Assembly (NCBI RefSeq): GCF_003473485.1
Contig: NC_053043.1
Location: forward strand, 15,095,001 to 15,159,000
Length of the DNA stretch: 64,000 nucleotides
Reading direction: 5' to 3'
From: Medicago truncatula
Lineage: Eukaryota > Streptophyta > Magnoliopsida > Fabales > Fabaceae
Under the pieces are notes generated by a model. That model made no database searches, was not told the DNA's origin, and saw only the letters and a list, made by a program, of their open reading frames with translations. Shown here in pieces: positions 22,673-34,555 of this stretch. Within the stretch, counting starts at the first letter, position 1. The number at the start of each line of letters is the position of its first letter. A program made the position numbers and the translations under genes.

Positions 22673-23958
22673 ATGGAGGCAAAAGCAAATGGTTATGTGC
22701 AACTGAAGAATGAATTGATTGAAATGCTTGAAAGAGTGGTTCTTCCAGAAGTGTCTCGAATCAATGAGCAATACATCTATAAAGTATCACAAAAAATTCG
22801 CCAACATAATCCACAAGCTTATACGCCTCAAATTATTTAATTGGTCCTTTTCACAATCCACATGGCTCAATTAGTGACAACAACATTTTGCATCAAATGG
22901 AAGAACTCAAACTCAAATATCTCAAGGGATTTCTAACTAGAACACATCTGTGTGTGGTTGATTTTGTTCTAAAACTTCAAGAGTGGGAAAGTAGAATTCG
23001 AGGTTGTTATGCAGGGCTTGATAGCTTTAACAACAACGATTTCTTAAAAATCATTATAATTGATGCATGCTTCATAATTGAACTTTTTCTTAGATGTTAT
23101 TTTAGAAACGCATATTGTTTGAAAAATGACCCTATATTATCAAAACCTTGGTTACTTGATGACATTATTCGTGACTTAGTATTACTTGAAAACCAGCTAC
23201 CCTATTTTGTTCTTGAAGACATATACAAATTAGCTGGTTTAAATCCTGAATTTCCCTCATTTACTACAATTACTATACATTATTTTCAACATTTCAACGT
23301 ACAGAACATAAACTCAGAAAGAGCGCAATGTCCAAAACACTTCACAGATCTTCTAAGAACATTTTTGCTGCCATTATCATTTGATTTTGTACAAGAAGTG
23401 GGAAATGCAATTGAACATGTATACAGTGTGAGCCAATTATCAGAAGCAGGATTAGTATTTCAAGTAAGTGAAAGTAAATGCTTACTTGACTTGGAATTTG
23501 ATAAGGGCGTCTTGAAAATGCCATGCTTTCATGTTTATGATTCAACAGAGATGTACATGAGGAATATATTGGCATTTGAAGAATGTAACTATTCAGGTCA
23601 AAACTACATTACTCAGTACTTAATTATGTTAGATTTTCTTATTAATAGCGAAAAGGATGTGAGCATCTTAGTTGAAAAGGGAATTATTGTCAACTGGATG
23701 GGTGATGCTAATGCATTGGATACAATGATCAACAATCTTTGCAAAAATATCTCAATGTATAGATTCAATTCAAAATATCGATCTCTATGCAAGGGGTTAA
23801 ATGGTTTCTATGAAAACCCTAGGAATAAATATAAGGCTATCTTTGTTCATGAGTACTTCAACACTCCTTGGAAAATAGCTTCAACTATTACTGCTGTATT
23901 GCTGCTTCTGTTTACTTTCATCCAGGCTGTATGTTCGATCTGGTCATTATTTAAATAA
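22673..23958 (+). pseudogene. DUF247 protein gene with one frameshift
   Basis: An ATG at 22673 opens 55 codons containing IYKVSQKIRQHNPQAYTPQI and then hits TAA at 22838. In the next frame the reading continues IGPFHNPHGS-like and LHQMEELKLKYLKGFL to a stop at 23958, the standard order of the plant DUF247 family. One base appears missing near 22836 where relatives have a Ser-Ile-Gly-Pro-F-H motif. The downstream frame (356 residues from 22888) includes PWLLDDIIRDLVLLENQLPY, and the C-terminus ends in a hydrophobic segment (WKIASTITAVLLLLFTFI), the usual single membrane anchor. DUF247 functions are mostly unknown; some members act in grass self-incompatibility. A sequencing error, or translation from 22888, cannot be excluded. 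Confidence 0.75.
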
Positions 23959-24293
23959 TGATACAATTAATATTATGTAATATGTTAATCCTTAGCTACT
24001 TTGCAAATTACAATGTCCCTTGTTAGTACATCGATTTTCTTACTAGTTTTTCTTGGGTGCAATGGAGAATTCAAAACTACACTGATTATACATTATTGTT
24101 GGATTTAGGTTCTACACTTAATTTTTTTATTTATTTTTATATATTGCTAATGCTTCATAATTGAGTACTTATAAAATGACTTATAGAATTCGAGGTTTTC
24201 TACTCTTTCTAAAATGACTTCATAATTGACGTCTATAGGTGTATGCTTCTATGGATCTTATCCCCTTCTGTACTGTAAATCTAATGTCCATGT

Positions 24294-24720
24294 CTTGATA
24301 CTAGAAAGAGTAGAAACATGGCACTGATCGTCACAAATAATTTGTATGATTAAAACAAAGCTTTTTTTAGTTTACTAGTAACTTTTATGATAAAAGCTTA
24401 AGTAAATTGTTAGCTTATACATAATGACCACAGATTCATCACGAGAAGCTACGAGAACTCCTAAAGCCACAATTAAGTATGTTGAATTCACATCATCTGG
24501 AAGTTTCATAAGCTTTATAAATTTTAATTTCATTAGCATCTTAACCCTTTTATAAGTTATTTTATAGTAACATTGTTGTGGACCTGCAGTCCTGTATCAC
24601 TAGTTTAGCCAATGGGTTCAGATTGTACTATGTCATGTTCATTATGTTGCATAAAGAAGTGTAAAAGAGTTGTTATGTGATAACCATAAACCGATCAAAG
24701 GACCTTATTATTTGTTCACT
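24294..24720 (+). pseudogene. Duplicated PTAC14 tail fragment
   Basis: The segment aligns with PTAC14 sequence from just after exon 11 through exon 12 and the 3' flank (about 20636-21380) with internal deletions. Exon 12 is present at 24434-24476, again 43 bp with the same splice borders (accacag before, gtatgttg after), but with substitutions. Exon 13 is gone. It lies on the far side of the DUF247 gene, so DUF247 is flanked by direct copies of PTAC14 3' sequence. Confidence 0.75.
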
Positions 24721-24739
24721 AGCTTAAGTCTACAACAAG

Positions 24740-25090
24740 ACTAATAGTTGATTCAACAACTCTTGGAAATCACGATTGGACCTAACACAACCATATAATA
24801 CCAATTTGTGAGGTGAAGATTGCCCCCGCTTAAAAGTATTTGTTCAGGTCATCTCTCAACCATGTAATAATAGTCATATCTTTTATGTGGAACTTAGGTT
24901 TTCCCATTACACCCCTTCACGTCCAACACTATTCGGTTTGGTTGTGCATATAAATAGAGGGTGACCCGATCTTAGAATTTGTGGTTGAACCCCAACACCA
25001 CAAAGCTGGCTTGTAAAATGAAGATTTACCCCACTTTTAAACATATCTTCAAACCATCTTTCATCTAATGTGGAATTCTTAACACAACTA
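24740..25090. repeat. Dispersed legume repeat
   Basis: Contains accaatttgtgaggtgaaga, catctctcaaccatgtaata and taacaca-type ends; a related sequence (cttgtaaggtgaggagtgcc, ccgatgtgggacta) is at 26085-26290. This is a non-coding dispersed repeat of a type common in legumes. I cannot assign a class. Confidence 0.4.
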
Positions 25091-27240
25091 TTATAATAGA
25101 TTGTGTATATACTTCAGAAAGATCAACAGAAGCTGAAAATTGCTTTGGAGGTATCCAAGGATATGTTTCTTTAAATAAAAGAAATGTACCAGCTAATCTG
25201 AACCAAAAACAATCCATTTTATTGATAAAAGCATGAATTTACAAAAGCAATTCCAGAACATATTAGATTGCATTTGTCCTATTTAGACTTGTTGAAGATG
25301 CTTGCTGAGAGTATTGAACATAATGATAGGCAACAACTCCACTATGATATGCATTAACATGAGCAACTCTGGGAGCGACATTTTAGCATTAAAAGACTAG
25401 ATGTGTAATTTTGTTGTCTAATCATATACAAACAAAGAAGAAAAACAGATGTTCATTTGAAGACAGGTCCATGAACTTCAGTTGATGTAAGAGATAGATG
25501 TGAAATCAGATACATTTTTACATCTATTCTTGATACCGATTCTAAATCTCTTATGAATTAACCAGTGTTCCAATTTCTATGTTCTTTTGGCTTAAAAAAA
25601 TCAATCAATCCTTCTACAAAATTTAATCCCTTACCAAAATATTTGAAACCTTCAAGATAAGTGGGACAGCTCCGACATTGCTTTCCAAACTCTAGTCTTT
25701 ATTCAATCTCTGATACTGTATTTCCAAAACATTCATTCTCAACCTCATGTTGATGCTTGTATAGAATATTTCACCTCCATACATAATTGAGAGTTCTCAT
25801 GCATCCACCTTAAAAAAAAAAAAGAGAAGAGCAACACTTAATCTCAGAAATCATAACAAAATGAAGTTTTTCTGAAGGGTGTATTGTATTCATAAGAAAA
25901 TATGTAGTTTATTTCATTGCATCCGTGAAGGAATGAAGTTTTCTGAATAAAAACAAAGCAGACCAACATGCAAAATGCCGTCCTCCATTCACTCAACCGT
26001 GATGAGTAAATGGAAGTCATCAGTCATCACATTGAAAAAAATAACTGAAAATAGTCCAGCTGCTACATGTTTTTGGTCGATCTAGGTACTTAACTCATCC
26101 TTACAAAACCAGCTTGTAAGGTGAGGAGTGCCTCCTCTTTATAAACTTTGATCAAGCTTCCTATCTAACCGATGTGGGACTAAATCCACCCCCTCAAAGA
26201 CAAGCCAACATAAGGCAACTAGGGGCAGATCACATCGCAATTAAGGTGGTTTACCAACACCCCCCCTCATGCTCGGGGCGGGATTTCCACACTAAATTAA
26301 CAAATAAGCTATATAGATGTATTCAAAAACATAAAACTTACATAATATTACTAGATTAAGAGAGATAATTATAATTCCATTTGTACATGTAAATTGTGGT
26401 TTGGAACAACTAGCAATGGAAAAAGGTTGCTGAAAGATATTATACCTTTCGTCCGGGATTCCTAGTATGAATTAGCTAGTATTATCAACACAACAAACTA
26501 ATATAGAGTCGACAATGTTCTACAGATTGATTGTTAGGCAAAATAATTCCCATCTCCTAACATGAAGAATATAGAAAAGATACAAAATAAACTGCATATA
26601 TATTCACATGTATTTTACATCTGTATTTGTTAGAATTTTAAAACTGTAAACCAGGAATGAATCAACAAGTAACAGAGAACGGGAATGGAAAATGCAACTA
26701 TATTAAGATTGGAACTCAAAAGAATAGTAACCAACTTTTCTGTGCTTTTTCTCTCCAACACCCCCACCATCTGCCAGGTCACGCTTCTTCACTCATTACC
26801 TCACAACTCATTTTCTCTTTTCTAGAATAGACTTTCCATATTTAAGACCTGTCATACATATGTCTATGAGTTACCACTTACCCAAAGACTAACTGATTCA
26901 TCCTTGTCGCAATCGGTATTGAAATGAAATTTTCTTCATACAAAGAATTAAGATATTGGCTGGAGATGTAATACAATTAGCACAAACTCAATACAACACT
27001 CCTAGACACGAAAAATTATGATATTCTACAATTTGCTTCAAGTTGGAACTCAGAACCAACCTATATGTTTGTGAAGGATAAACACACTTAAAAAAGAAAG
27101 TAAGAAACAACAATAACAAGTGCCTTTTTTTTTTTTTCCCATTAGATGAAGCAACTAACTACATATATGAAATGATGGAATAACATTGAAACATAAATTC
27201 AAAATGAAAATATATAAATAGAAAAAAATATGTTACCTGG
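25090..27240. other. Intergenic with one dispersed repeat
   Basis: No gene recognised. The repeat at about 26085-26290 has gatgtgggactaaatccacc and a C-rich caccccccctcatgctcggg stretch. The part next to 27240 may be the 3' UTR of the PPR gene; a gtaac donor-like site sits just after its stop. Confidence 0.45.
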
Positions 27241-27248
27241 TTGCGGTA

Positions 27249-28886
27249 TTAAAGTAGACCTCTCGCTATCATTTCACGAAGAAGTTTCTCTGCTTTATCA
27301 TTTTCATCTTTTTCAAAGAGAGAATGAATAAGTATTTCGTAAGTTATAGCATTAGGAATGCAACCATTGTCTTTCATTTTTGACAGCATGGCCAATCCTT
27401 CATCAAAGAAGCCCTTGTTACAAAATCCATTGATCAAAGAAGTATATGTATAGATATTTGGACTGTAGCCTTTGACCAAAAGATCTTCAAAAACCTTTTG
27501 TGCATCGTCTAGTCTTCCAACTTTACACAATCCATTAATAAGAACAGTATACGTGAAAATATCTGGTTGAATACCCTTCTCTTTAATTTTTGTTAATAAC
27601 ACAATTGCCTTATCAACATGATTGTTTTTGCATATAGCATCTAATATAGAATTGTAAGTAATTATATTAGATGGTTGACCTCTATCATGCATTTCATCGA
27701 CAAGCTCCAAAGCACACGAGGTTCTTCCAGATTTACACAAACCATCAACAAGGGAATTGTAAGTTACCACATTTGGAAAAATTTGTTTACAATGCATTTC
27801 TTCAAAGAGCTTCATGGCTTCATCTACCATTTTAATCTTACAAAATCCATTAATCATGATACTGTAGCTCCAAACGTCAGGAGTTACTCCCCTTTGAGCC
27901 ATAACGTTGAATAAACTCTTGGCCTTGTTCACTTGTTTAACTAAGCAATATCCATCCATTAAAGAGTTATAAGTAACAACATCAAGTTTTACGTTTTTTT
28001 TCATCATCACAGCTAACACATTTTTAGCTTCTCTCACCTTTCCTTCCTTACAAAAACCATCAATCAATATACTAAAAGTATACACATTCGGATTAATGTT
28101 GTCCGATATCATTCTATTAAACAAATCAACAGCATATTTCAATTTACCAACAACGCAAAAGCCACTAATTAAAGAACTATAAGTGACTACATCAGGAGAA
28201 ATTCTTTTAGAAACCATTTCACAATATAAATCAAAAGCATCGTTAACAAGTTTATCCTTACACATACTATCAATAATCGTGCTATACATTACCACATTAG
28301 GCCGAACCAATTTTCCATCAACCCGTCTCAACAATTGTACAGCTGCTTTTGTTTCGCCAACTCTACATAACCCATTGATCAACGTCCCATAACTAACTTG
28401 ATCCAACTGAAACCCCTGCGCTACCACCTTATCGTGAAAGTACAATGCTTTATGAACCTCGCCTTTAAGACAAAGACCCTTGATGAGTATAGTGAAAGTT
28501 ACAGCATCAGGGTGATAACCCTTTTTGAGAATCTTGGCGAATACGGAAAATGAAAATTTGATATGACCCAATTGGGAAAAACAATTCATCAAGAGATTGC
28601 AAGTGATAAAGTCGGGTTTAATTCCGTTAAACTCCATTTGTTGCGAAAGGGAAAGAGCGGTTTGGTATTGTTTGGCTTTGAGAAGGGAACCTAAAATCTT
28701 GCCGAATTCAATGGCGGGTGGGATGGGATTGTTCTTATGAAGCAAACGGTTGAACAGTGAAATGGAATCATCAATGGTTGAAGTTGAGGAGGAGAAATAA
28801 AAAGATGAATTGAAATTTTTGGGAACTGTAACAGAAAAGCAAAAAACATACCTCGTTAACTTTGATGAAGAAGAAGAAGAAAACAT
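27249..28886 (-). CDS. P-class PPR protein, restorer-of-fertility-like
   Basis: Single-exon frame of 545 residues. An N-terminal Ser/Phe-rich stretch suggests organelle (probably mitochondrial) targeting. From about residue 59 to the end I count 14 consecutive motifs of 35 residues, with repeated VVTYNSL-DG-CK and PD/PN endings, and no E, DYW or SMR tail. This is the pattern of the RFL clade, whose members bind specific mitochondrial RNAs, some restoring cytoplasmic male sterility. Amino acids 5 and 35 of motifs 2-13 read ND, TD, GN, SD, SN, SD, ND, SN, NN, ND, TN, TN. The stop is followed closely by a possible splice donor, so a 3' UTR intron is possible. Confidence 0.88.
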   Translation of the reverse strand: MFSSSSSSKLTRYVFCFSVTVPKNFNSSFYFSSSTSTIDDSISLFNRLLHKNNPIPPAIEFGKILGSLLKAKQYQTALSLSQQMEFNGIKPDFITCNLLMNCFSQLGHIKFSFSVFAKILKKGYHPDAVTFTILIKGLCLKGEVHKALYFHDKVVAQGFQLDQVSYGTLINGLCRVGETKAAVQLLRRVDGKLVRPNVVMYSTIIDSMCKDKLVNDAFDLYCEMVSKRISPDVVTYSSLISGFCVVGKLKYAVDLFNRMISDNINPNVYTFSILIDGFCKEGKVREAKNVLAVMMKKNVKLDVVTYNSLMDGYCLVKQVNKAKSLFNVMAQRGVTPDVWSYSIMINGFCKIKMVDEAMKLFEEMHCKQIFPNVVTYNSLVDGLCKSGRTSCALELVDEMHDRGQPSNIITYNSILDAICKNNHVDKAIVLLTKIKEKGIQPDIFTYTVLINGLCKVGRLDDAQKVFEDLLVKGYSPNIYTYTSLINGFCNKGFFDEGLAMLSKMKDNGCIPNAITYEILIHSLFEKDENDKAEKLLREMIARGLL

Positions 28887-30173
28887 TGTTGTGATTGCAG
28901 TGAATCAGTGAGTGACCCAAAATCAATTTGAAATTGAAATGAGTTAGTTTTTTCGGTAAAAATATGTTCGATCTGTTAAACTGTTTTTTGAAAAAAAACA
29001 ATTATACTAAATTTTATTTATCAAAGAAATAAATTTTAATTTTGTTAATGAAATTATATTTTGATGTAAAAAAAACAATGATTAAGATATGAGATCTTTT
29101 TCAGTTTAATTAGATGTTGTAGATTCGAATTCAGTTATGAAAATGTATCAATGTTAAATCTTTTGAAGAAGAGTTTTATCATTCATTACGATTCTATTTG
29201 ACTCGAGGAATCATATCTACAATTGCATTTGGAGGATGCTCACACTCAACCTTAACAACAAAAAAAATATATAGAAGAGTAAGAAAAGTCTCCTCACAGT
29301 TACCGGAGATGGAAAGGAAGGGATTTGTTTTTAATCTCCTGCTAAATTTAGAGCACTAGCAGCACATAGATAGTTATATATAACTAATAGTATATACCAT
29401 GACATATAAATTGTTTGTTTGATACCATAAACCAATTAATTATATCTTAAATTCAATAGGATTCAAGAATCATTCTTAAAAATCTTTAAAAAATAAAGAG
29501 TTGTCTTGTAACGATTTGATTAATATACACGTAATTCGACCCCCTCACCCTATCTATCCCCTTTTTAATCTCTATTTTTTGGCATTTCTTTCTTATATTC
29601 CATAATAGAATCTATCAAAATTTGTATATTTTTTAATATCAAGACATTTTATAAGCTGTGAATACCAATATATTTCGTTGCTTTGAAAATATCTTTTTTG
29701 GATTGGCTTAACTGAATACAACAATATTTATTTATATTTTGTAAAAGATTCGAATACCAAAATCTTTTTTATCATTATAAAGTCATTTAAAATTCCTTAA
29801 ATTCTAAATCCAATACACTCTCTTTAGTATGGAATGCATGCAAGTACCATCCACCACCTCACCCGAACAAAGTTTCGCCATTGCTCCGCCATCAGCAACC
29901 TACTCCGACCACCACTGAGGTCTTACTTTGGATCGTGTCGTAAACAACTAAGAAAACGACAACTTAGCAAGGATTTCAACAGAAACAACATGAGAATCTA
30001 TACACATTCTTAGTTATCCAAATCGTGCAACAATAAAGTTGCAATGGTACACTTCTCGTCCATGAATCCATGAAGGAGAAGAGAAAAGAAGGTAGATGGG
30101 AAAGAGAAATAGAGGGAGGAGGAGGGGGTTAGATGAATTATTTAGAAAAAATGAACTTTTTACTATTGACTTT
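28887..30173. other. Intergenic between the two PPR genes
   Basis: 5' flank of the RFL-like gene and 3' flank of the DYW gene; both are on the minus strand. No other gene or element recognised. Confidence 0.5.
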
Positions 30174-32849
30174 TTACCAATAGTCCCCACAAGAGCAAGT
30201 TCCATTTCTGAAATGATGGAATCTTCTAACATCTCTAAGAATGATTTCCCTATCCACAATCTTTGATATGAATTTAGTGGCAACATGACAGTCATTGCAG
30301 ACCCTAAGATTTTTAGCAACTCTAATGGTAGTACCAGGAGAAGTATTTAAAAGGCCAAAAGCTATTGCCAATCTCTCACTATGCCCACAAAGCATAGTTT
30401 CTTTCTCTTCCTCGCCGACATTGTGAAGTACACAAGAAGTATCAGGTACATATCCCTCTTTTTTCATTCTTAATGACAGAGTTTCAAGATATTCATGGAC
30501 CTCTTTACTTTGTGGATGTGAAACATCCCCTGCCAAAAACTTGTGAACCTCATCGCCATGTTCAATCCAACTACATCCAGGTTCTTTTCTTACTCCCTTT
30601 TCCTTCATTTTCTTCCTAACATCGATTGCTTGGTCCCATAGTCCAGCTGAAGAGTAAATGTTAGACAGTAGAACATAATAGCTAGCCACATTTGGGTCCA
30701 AGACAAATAGGTTCTTTGCTGCAATTTCACCAATTTCTAAATTTTGGTGGATCTTGCAGGCACCAAGCAAGCTGCTCCATGCATCTACTTTCTTCATATT
30801 GGATGGCATTGTCTTGATAAGATTATAGGCCTCTTCGATCTGGCCTGATCGGCCAAGCAAGTCCACAAGACAAGCATAATGGTCGGATGTGGGTTCAATC
30901 CCATGTTTAGCTTTCATTGTATAGAATAAATTAAGGCCTTCATCAACCATACCAGAGTGACTAAGAGAAGCAAAAATAGCAATATAAGTTACTTCATTAG
31001 GCCTTATTTCCCTATTGTTGTCTCCTTCTTCCACCATTCTTCTAAAAAGCTTCAAAGCCTCTTCCCCTTTCCCATGCATCCCATAAGCCATGATAAGAAC
31101 ATTCCAAGTAATAACATTTCTTACAGACATTTGCTCAAATACTGTCCTAGATAAGTTCAAGCAACCACATTTTGCATACATGTCAACTAGTGCACTTCCA
31201 ACAGCAACATCCTTTGATAGCATTTGTTTAACAGCATAAGCATGAATTTCCTTACCTTTTCCAAGTGCTGCCAAAGCGGCACAGCCAGGAAGCACAGTCA
31301 TTAGAGTCACAGAATTCGGCTTAAGGGGAAAGTTTTTGTTATCCTCATAATCATCAAATGTGTTAATCCTGTGTTCTGCTTGACCTCTCTGCATGTCATG
31401 CAGAAGATTAAGTGCATCATCGTGGCGACCACAAACAACATAACCAGTAATCATTGTGTTCCAAGAAACTATATCTTTCCTATTCATGCTTCCAAATATA
31501 CTCCTTGCAATCTCTATCCTTCCCATTCTGGAATACATGTCCATTAGTGCATTTTGCACATACTTATCCTTCTCAAAACCCCATTTCACTACACAACTAT
31601 GGATCCCTTCTTTGTCCAAAAACGATTCGCACCGCACACAAGCAGGCAAAACACTCGATAAAGTCACGGAATTCGGACTCAAACCCAACTCAAAAACCAT
31701 CTCAACAAAAAGCTCAATAGCCTCATAATCAAACTCATTGCGCACATAACCAGCAATCATAGCATTCCAAACTGCAATTGTCCTCCTAAACATCCCATCA
31801 AAAACCAACCTACCCTTTTCAGGTTGCTTACAATTACAGTACATGTCAACCAAAGCACAACCAACAAAAGAATTCTCAATCAAATCATTGTTCATCAATA
31901 CAAAAGCATGTATCTCTTTTCCACAACCCAACATCTCTAAATGAGAACATGCAGGCAAAACACTAGCTAAGGTAACACCATTCGGCCTAACACCACTTTG
32001 AAGCATAACATGTAAATACAACAAAGCTTCCTCAAACCTATCATTTTGAGAAAGTGAACTAATAATTGTGTTCCATGAAACCAAATCTTTGTCATCAAAC
32101 ACATCAAACAAAGTCTTAGCTTCATAAACTCTACCTAACTTAGCATACATTGTAACCAAAGCATTGTTAGTAAAAGTTCTCCAATCACCATTCCTCAACA
32201 CAAAAGCATGAACTTGCTTCCCAAGTAACAACCCATTAATTAGATTTGAACAAGCATGAGCTACACTAACCAATGTAAACGAAGTAGGTCCCACATTCTC
32301 CAACAACATTAACCGGAAAAGATGAACTGCCAGCTCCCATTCCTCAAACCGACATGCTGCGTTGATCATGGAGTTCCATGAGACATCATCACGGTTGGTT
32401 ATTTCATCAAACACACGGCGTGCAGCGTCGATATCACCGCATTTACCGTACATGTTAACGAGGGAGTTAGGGACAGCAGTAGGGAGAGCTTGTCCGAATT
32501 TGAAGACATGGGCATGGAGTTGTTTGCCGAGGTTAAGGTCTTGGATGCCGGCGGTTGCTTTGAGGACGGCGGGGAAAGCGAAATTGTCAGGAGGGACGCC
32601 GGCGGTGACCATGTTGGTGTATGTGGAGATGGCCTGGTGGAAGGTGGAGGAGGATTGGGTTTGGGAGCGAAGGTGACTGACCCATTCGGAAGGTAAACGT
32701 GGTTCTGCGGCGACGGTGGTGGTGGTGGTGGTGGTGGTGGTGATGGCGGAGGAAGAGGTGGGTGGAGAATGGTGTTTATTGGGGGTGTGGATAGAAGATG
32801 GATAAGGGAGGAGTAGTGGTTGAGTGAAAGAGGACATGTCAACGACCAT
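30174..32849 (-). CDS. OTP84: PLS-DYW PPR RNA-editing factor, OTP84-like
   Basis: Intronless frame of 891 residues with an N-terminal low-complexity Ser/Pro/Thr stretch consistent with a plastid transit peptide. Alternating P, L and S motifs fill residues 60-690 (for example SLVNMYGKCGDIDAARRVFD, ALVDMYCNCKQPEKGRLVFD). E and E+ domains follow (GCSWIEHGDEVHKF), then a complete DYW deaminase with HSE, CNDCH and terminal GTCSCGDYW. Length, the GKEIHAYAVK and YCNCKQ motifs, and the overall layout closely fit Arabidopsis At3g57430 (OTP84), which is needed for C-to-U editing of chloroplast ndhB, ndhF and psbZ sites. Orthology is from memory. An alternative start is Met5 (MSSFTQPLLL). Confidence 0.9.
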   Translation of the reverse strand: MVVDMSSFTQPLLLPYPSSIHTPNKHHSPPTSSSAITTTTTTTTTVAAEPRLPSEWVSHLRSQTQSSSTFHQAISTYTNMVTAGVPPDNFAFPAVLKATAGIQDLNLGKQLHAHVFKFGQALPTAVPNSLVNMYGKCGDIDAARRVFDEITNRDDVSWNSMINAACRFEEWELAVHLFRLMLLENVGPTSFTLVSVAHACSNLINGLLLGKQVHAFVLRNGDWRTFTNNALVTMYAKLGRVYEAKTLFDVFDDKDLVSWNTIISSLSQNDRFEEALLYLHVMLQSGVRPNGVTLASVLPACSHLEMLGCGKEIHAFVLMNNDLIENSFVGCALVDMYCNCKQPEKGRLVFDGMFRRTIAVWNAMIAGYVRNEFDYEAIELFVEMVFELGLSPNSVTLSSVLPACVRCESFLDKEGIHSCVVKWGFEKDKYVQNALMDMYSRMGRIEIARSIFGSMNRKDIVSWNTMITGYVVCGRHDDALNLLHDMQRGQAEHRINTFDDYEDNKNFPLKPNSVTLMTVLPGCAALAALGKGKEIHAYAVKQMLSKDVAVGSALVDMYAKCGCLNLSRTVFEQMSVRNVITWNVLIMAYGMHGKGEEALKLFRRMVEEGDNNREIRPNEVTYIAIFASLSHSGMVDEGLNLFYTMKAKHGIEPTSDHYACLVDLLGRSGQIEEAYNLIKTMPSNMKKVDAWSSLLGACKIHQNLEIGEIAAKNLFVLDPNVASYYVLLSNIYSSAGLWDQAIDVRKKMKEKGVRKEPGCSWIEHGDEVHKFLAGDVSHPQSKEVHEYLETLSLRMKKEGYVPDTSCVLHNVGEEEKETMLCGHSERLAIAFGLLNTSPGTTIRVAKNLRVCNDCHVATKFISKIVDREIILRDVRRFHHFRNGTCSCGDYW

Positions 32850-33446
32850 TCAAACCAACAATCTTTATTTGATAACATTATAGTTATGTTCTCTATATCA
32901 ACAACCAACTATATTTACATGAAAATATTTTAGATTATTTAATTTGTGTTAGATCATCTTTTTTATCATATGGGTAGTAATGAGTTAGATTCATGTGAGA
33001 AGAAATTTTGATGTCTTAATTAAGATGTTAGAGATTCGATCATACTATTGTTAATAGAGGAACATGGAGAAAATTTATGTTGCATCTCATATGTTTTTTG
33101 ACACGTACTAAATTACCGATAACTTGCTAACTAAAAAAACGTTGTTTTTAATAAGATATGTTATTAATCAACTAGTGTCTTTAAAAAGAGATAAATGTAA
33201 ATACTTTTTGACCATAAAGTCTTCTCTATCTTTGATTGAGACATCATCCCTTCACCTTAAAATTATATTAGAAAGAAAAAAGATTAACTTATATAATAAG
33301 TGAGTTGACCAAACAAAAATCAAAATCAAATTTCACTTAAAAATGAGCTAAAATATTCGATCACCAAGTCATAAACATCCTTTAAGTTGAACACACCACG
33401 GCTAAAAATAAAAAGAAAAAGTTTTTCATATGAGATTTGAGACATA
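32850..33446. other. Intergenic upstream of OTP84-like gene
   Basis: Presumed promoter and flank of the DYW gene. AT-rich, no element termini identified. Confidence 0.5.
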
Positions 33447-33757
33447 CTCCCTCCGTCTTAAATTATAAGCAAAAAAAATTCATTTTCTTTGTCTCAAAAT
33501 ATAAGCAAAAAAGATCAATTTTTATATTATTTCAAGAAAATCATCTTTTCCAAAGTAAAATTAAATGCAAATTGCATTCAATTTGTTCTCCTTTCTATTC
33601 TCTCCATAATCATTAACCAATAAGAATTGTTTATACATCTTTCTATGAAATTTATTCCAAGAAGAACACAAAAAATCATACCTCAAACTACTCTGTTTTT
33701 GTTTTCTTAATAAGTGTGATTTTATGTTTTTTTGCTTATAAATTGGGACGGAGTGAG
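33447..33757. mobile_element. Stowaway-type MITE
   Basis: Begins ctccctccgtcttaaattat and ends in the inverted form aattgggacggagtgag, with TA at 33445-33446 and 33758-33759. 311 bp; no coding capacity. The motif ataagcaaaaaa recurs inside near the left end. Confidence 0.85.
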
Positions 33758-34310
33758 TATCTAAAAGAGTAATGAGACACACTTGTTAATATGAGTCATA
33801 TTTGTATATGATTTTCAAATGTGACATCATTCTTCAATTCTCAAATAGCTGATAATTGTATGACAAGTAACCGAGCATACAAAATCTTACCATAGAAAAA
33901 CAAACCACCAAATTATAATGCATGATTTACCCTTGATTTCTCGATGCACAAGAAATGTCTACAAAGAAGTCATTAGTGGCGTGCATTCAAGAAACCAAGA
34001 TGAAGGTGGTGGATCATTCTATTTGTGAAATACTTTGGAGGTAGAAAGAGTTTTTTTCTTTTTCTTTTATAGGTTCTACAAGTATATGGGGTTTACTTAC
34101 ATTGTGGGATTGCAATTCTATGGATATCTTGATCTCTGCCATGGTGAATCATGTCTTAATTTTGGAGGGTTTTTGATATTGAAGTCAAAAGCAAATTATG
34201 TTTTGTTTGCTTCCATATATTCTATTCTTATATTCAATCTTTTTATATGCGACGTTTTGCACTATAAAAAAATAAAAAAATTGTTCTTTGTTCCACAAAT
34301 ACCACTATAG

Positions 34311-34490
34311 GATTCCCTGCTGTAACAACAGGGTGCTGTAATCAATGACAACCATCCGATCATAATTTGATAGTTATGATTGTTTTAACTAAAAACATAC
34401 AGTTTTAATCTCAACCGTTCGATCTGAGATGAACGGCTGAGATCGAAAACTACGTGAAATTGCGTGTTGTTATTACAGCAGCAAAACCTG
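34311..34490. mobile_element. Short inverted-repeat element (probable MITE)
   Basis: Left end cctgctgtaacaacagggtg and right end gttgttattacagcagc are imperfect inverted repeats about 180 bp apart. Internal sequence includes caaccgttcgatctgagat and a near complement. Superfamily not clear. Confidence 0.5.
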
Positions 34491-34555
34491 ATTTCATAAA
34501 TAGGGGTTTTATCAATATCTTCACAAAAACTAAATATTTTCAATTGAGAGTTTTT

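Noticed and set aside
32362-32908. Additional frames over the 5' end of the OTP84-like gene
   Set aside because: Overlap the well-supported DYW gene in other frames; proline/threonine bias comes from the GGT-rich repeat in the transit peptide region.
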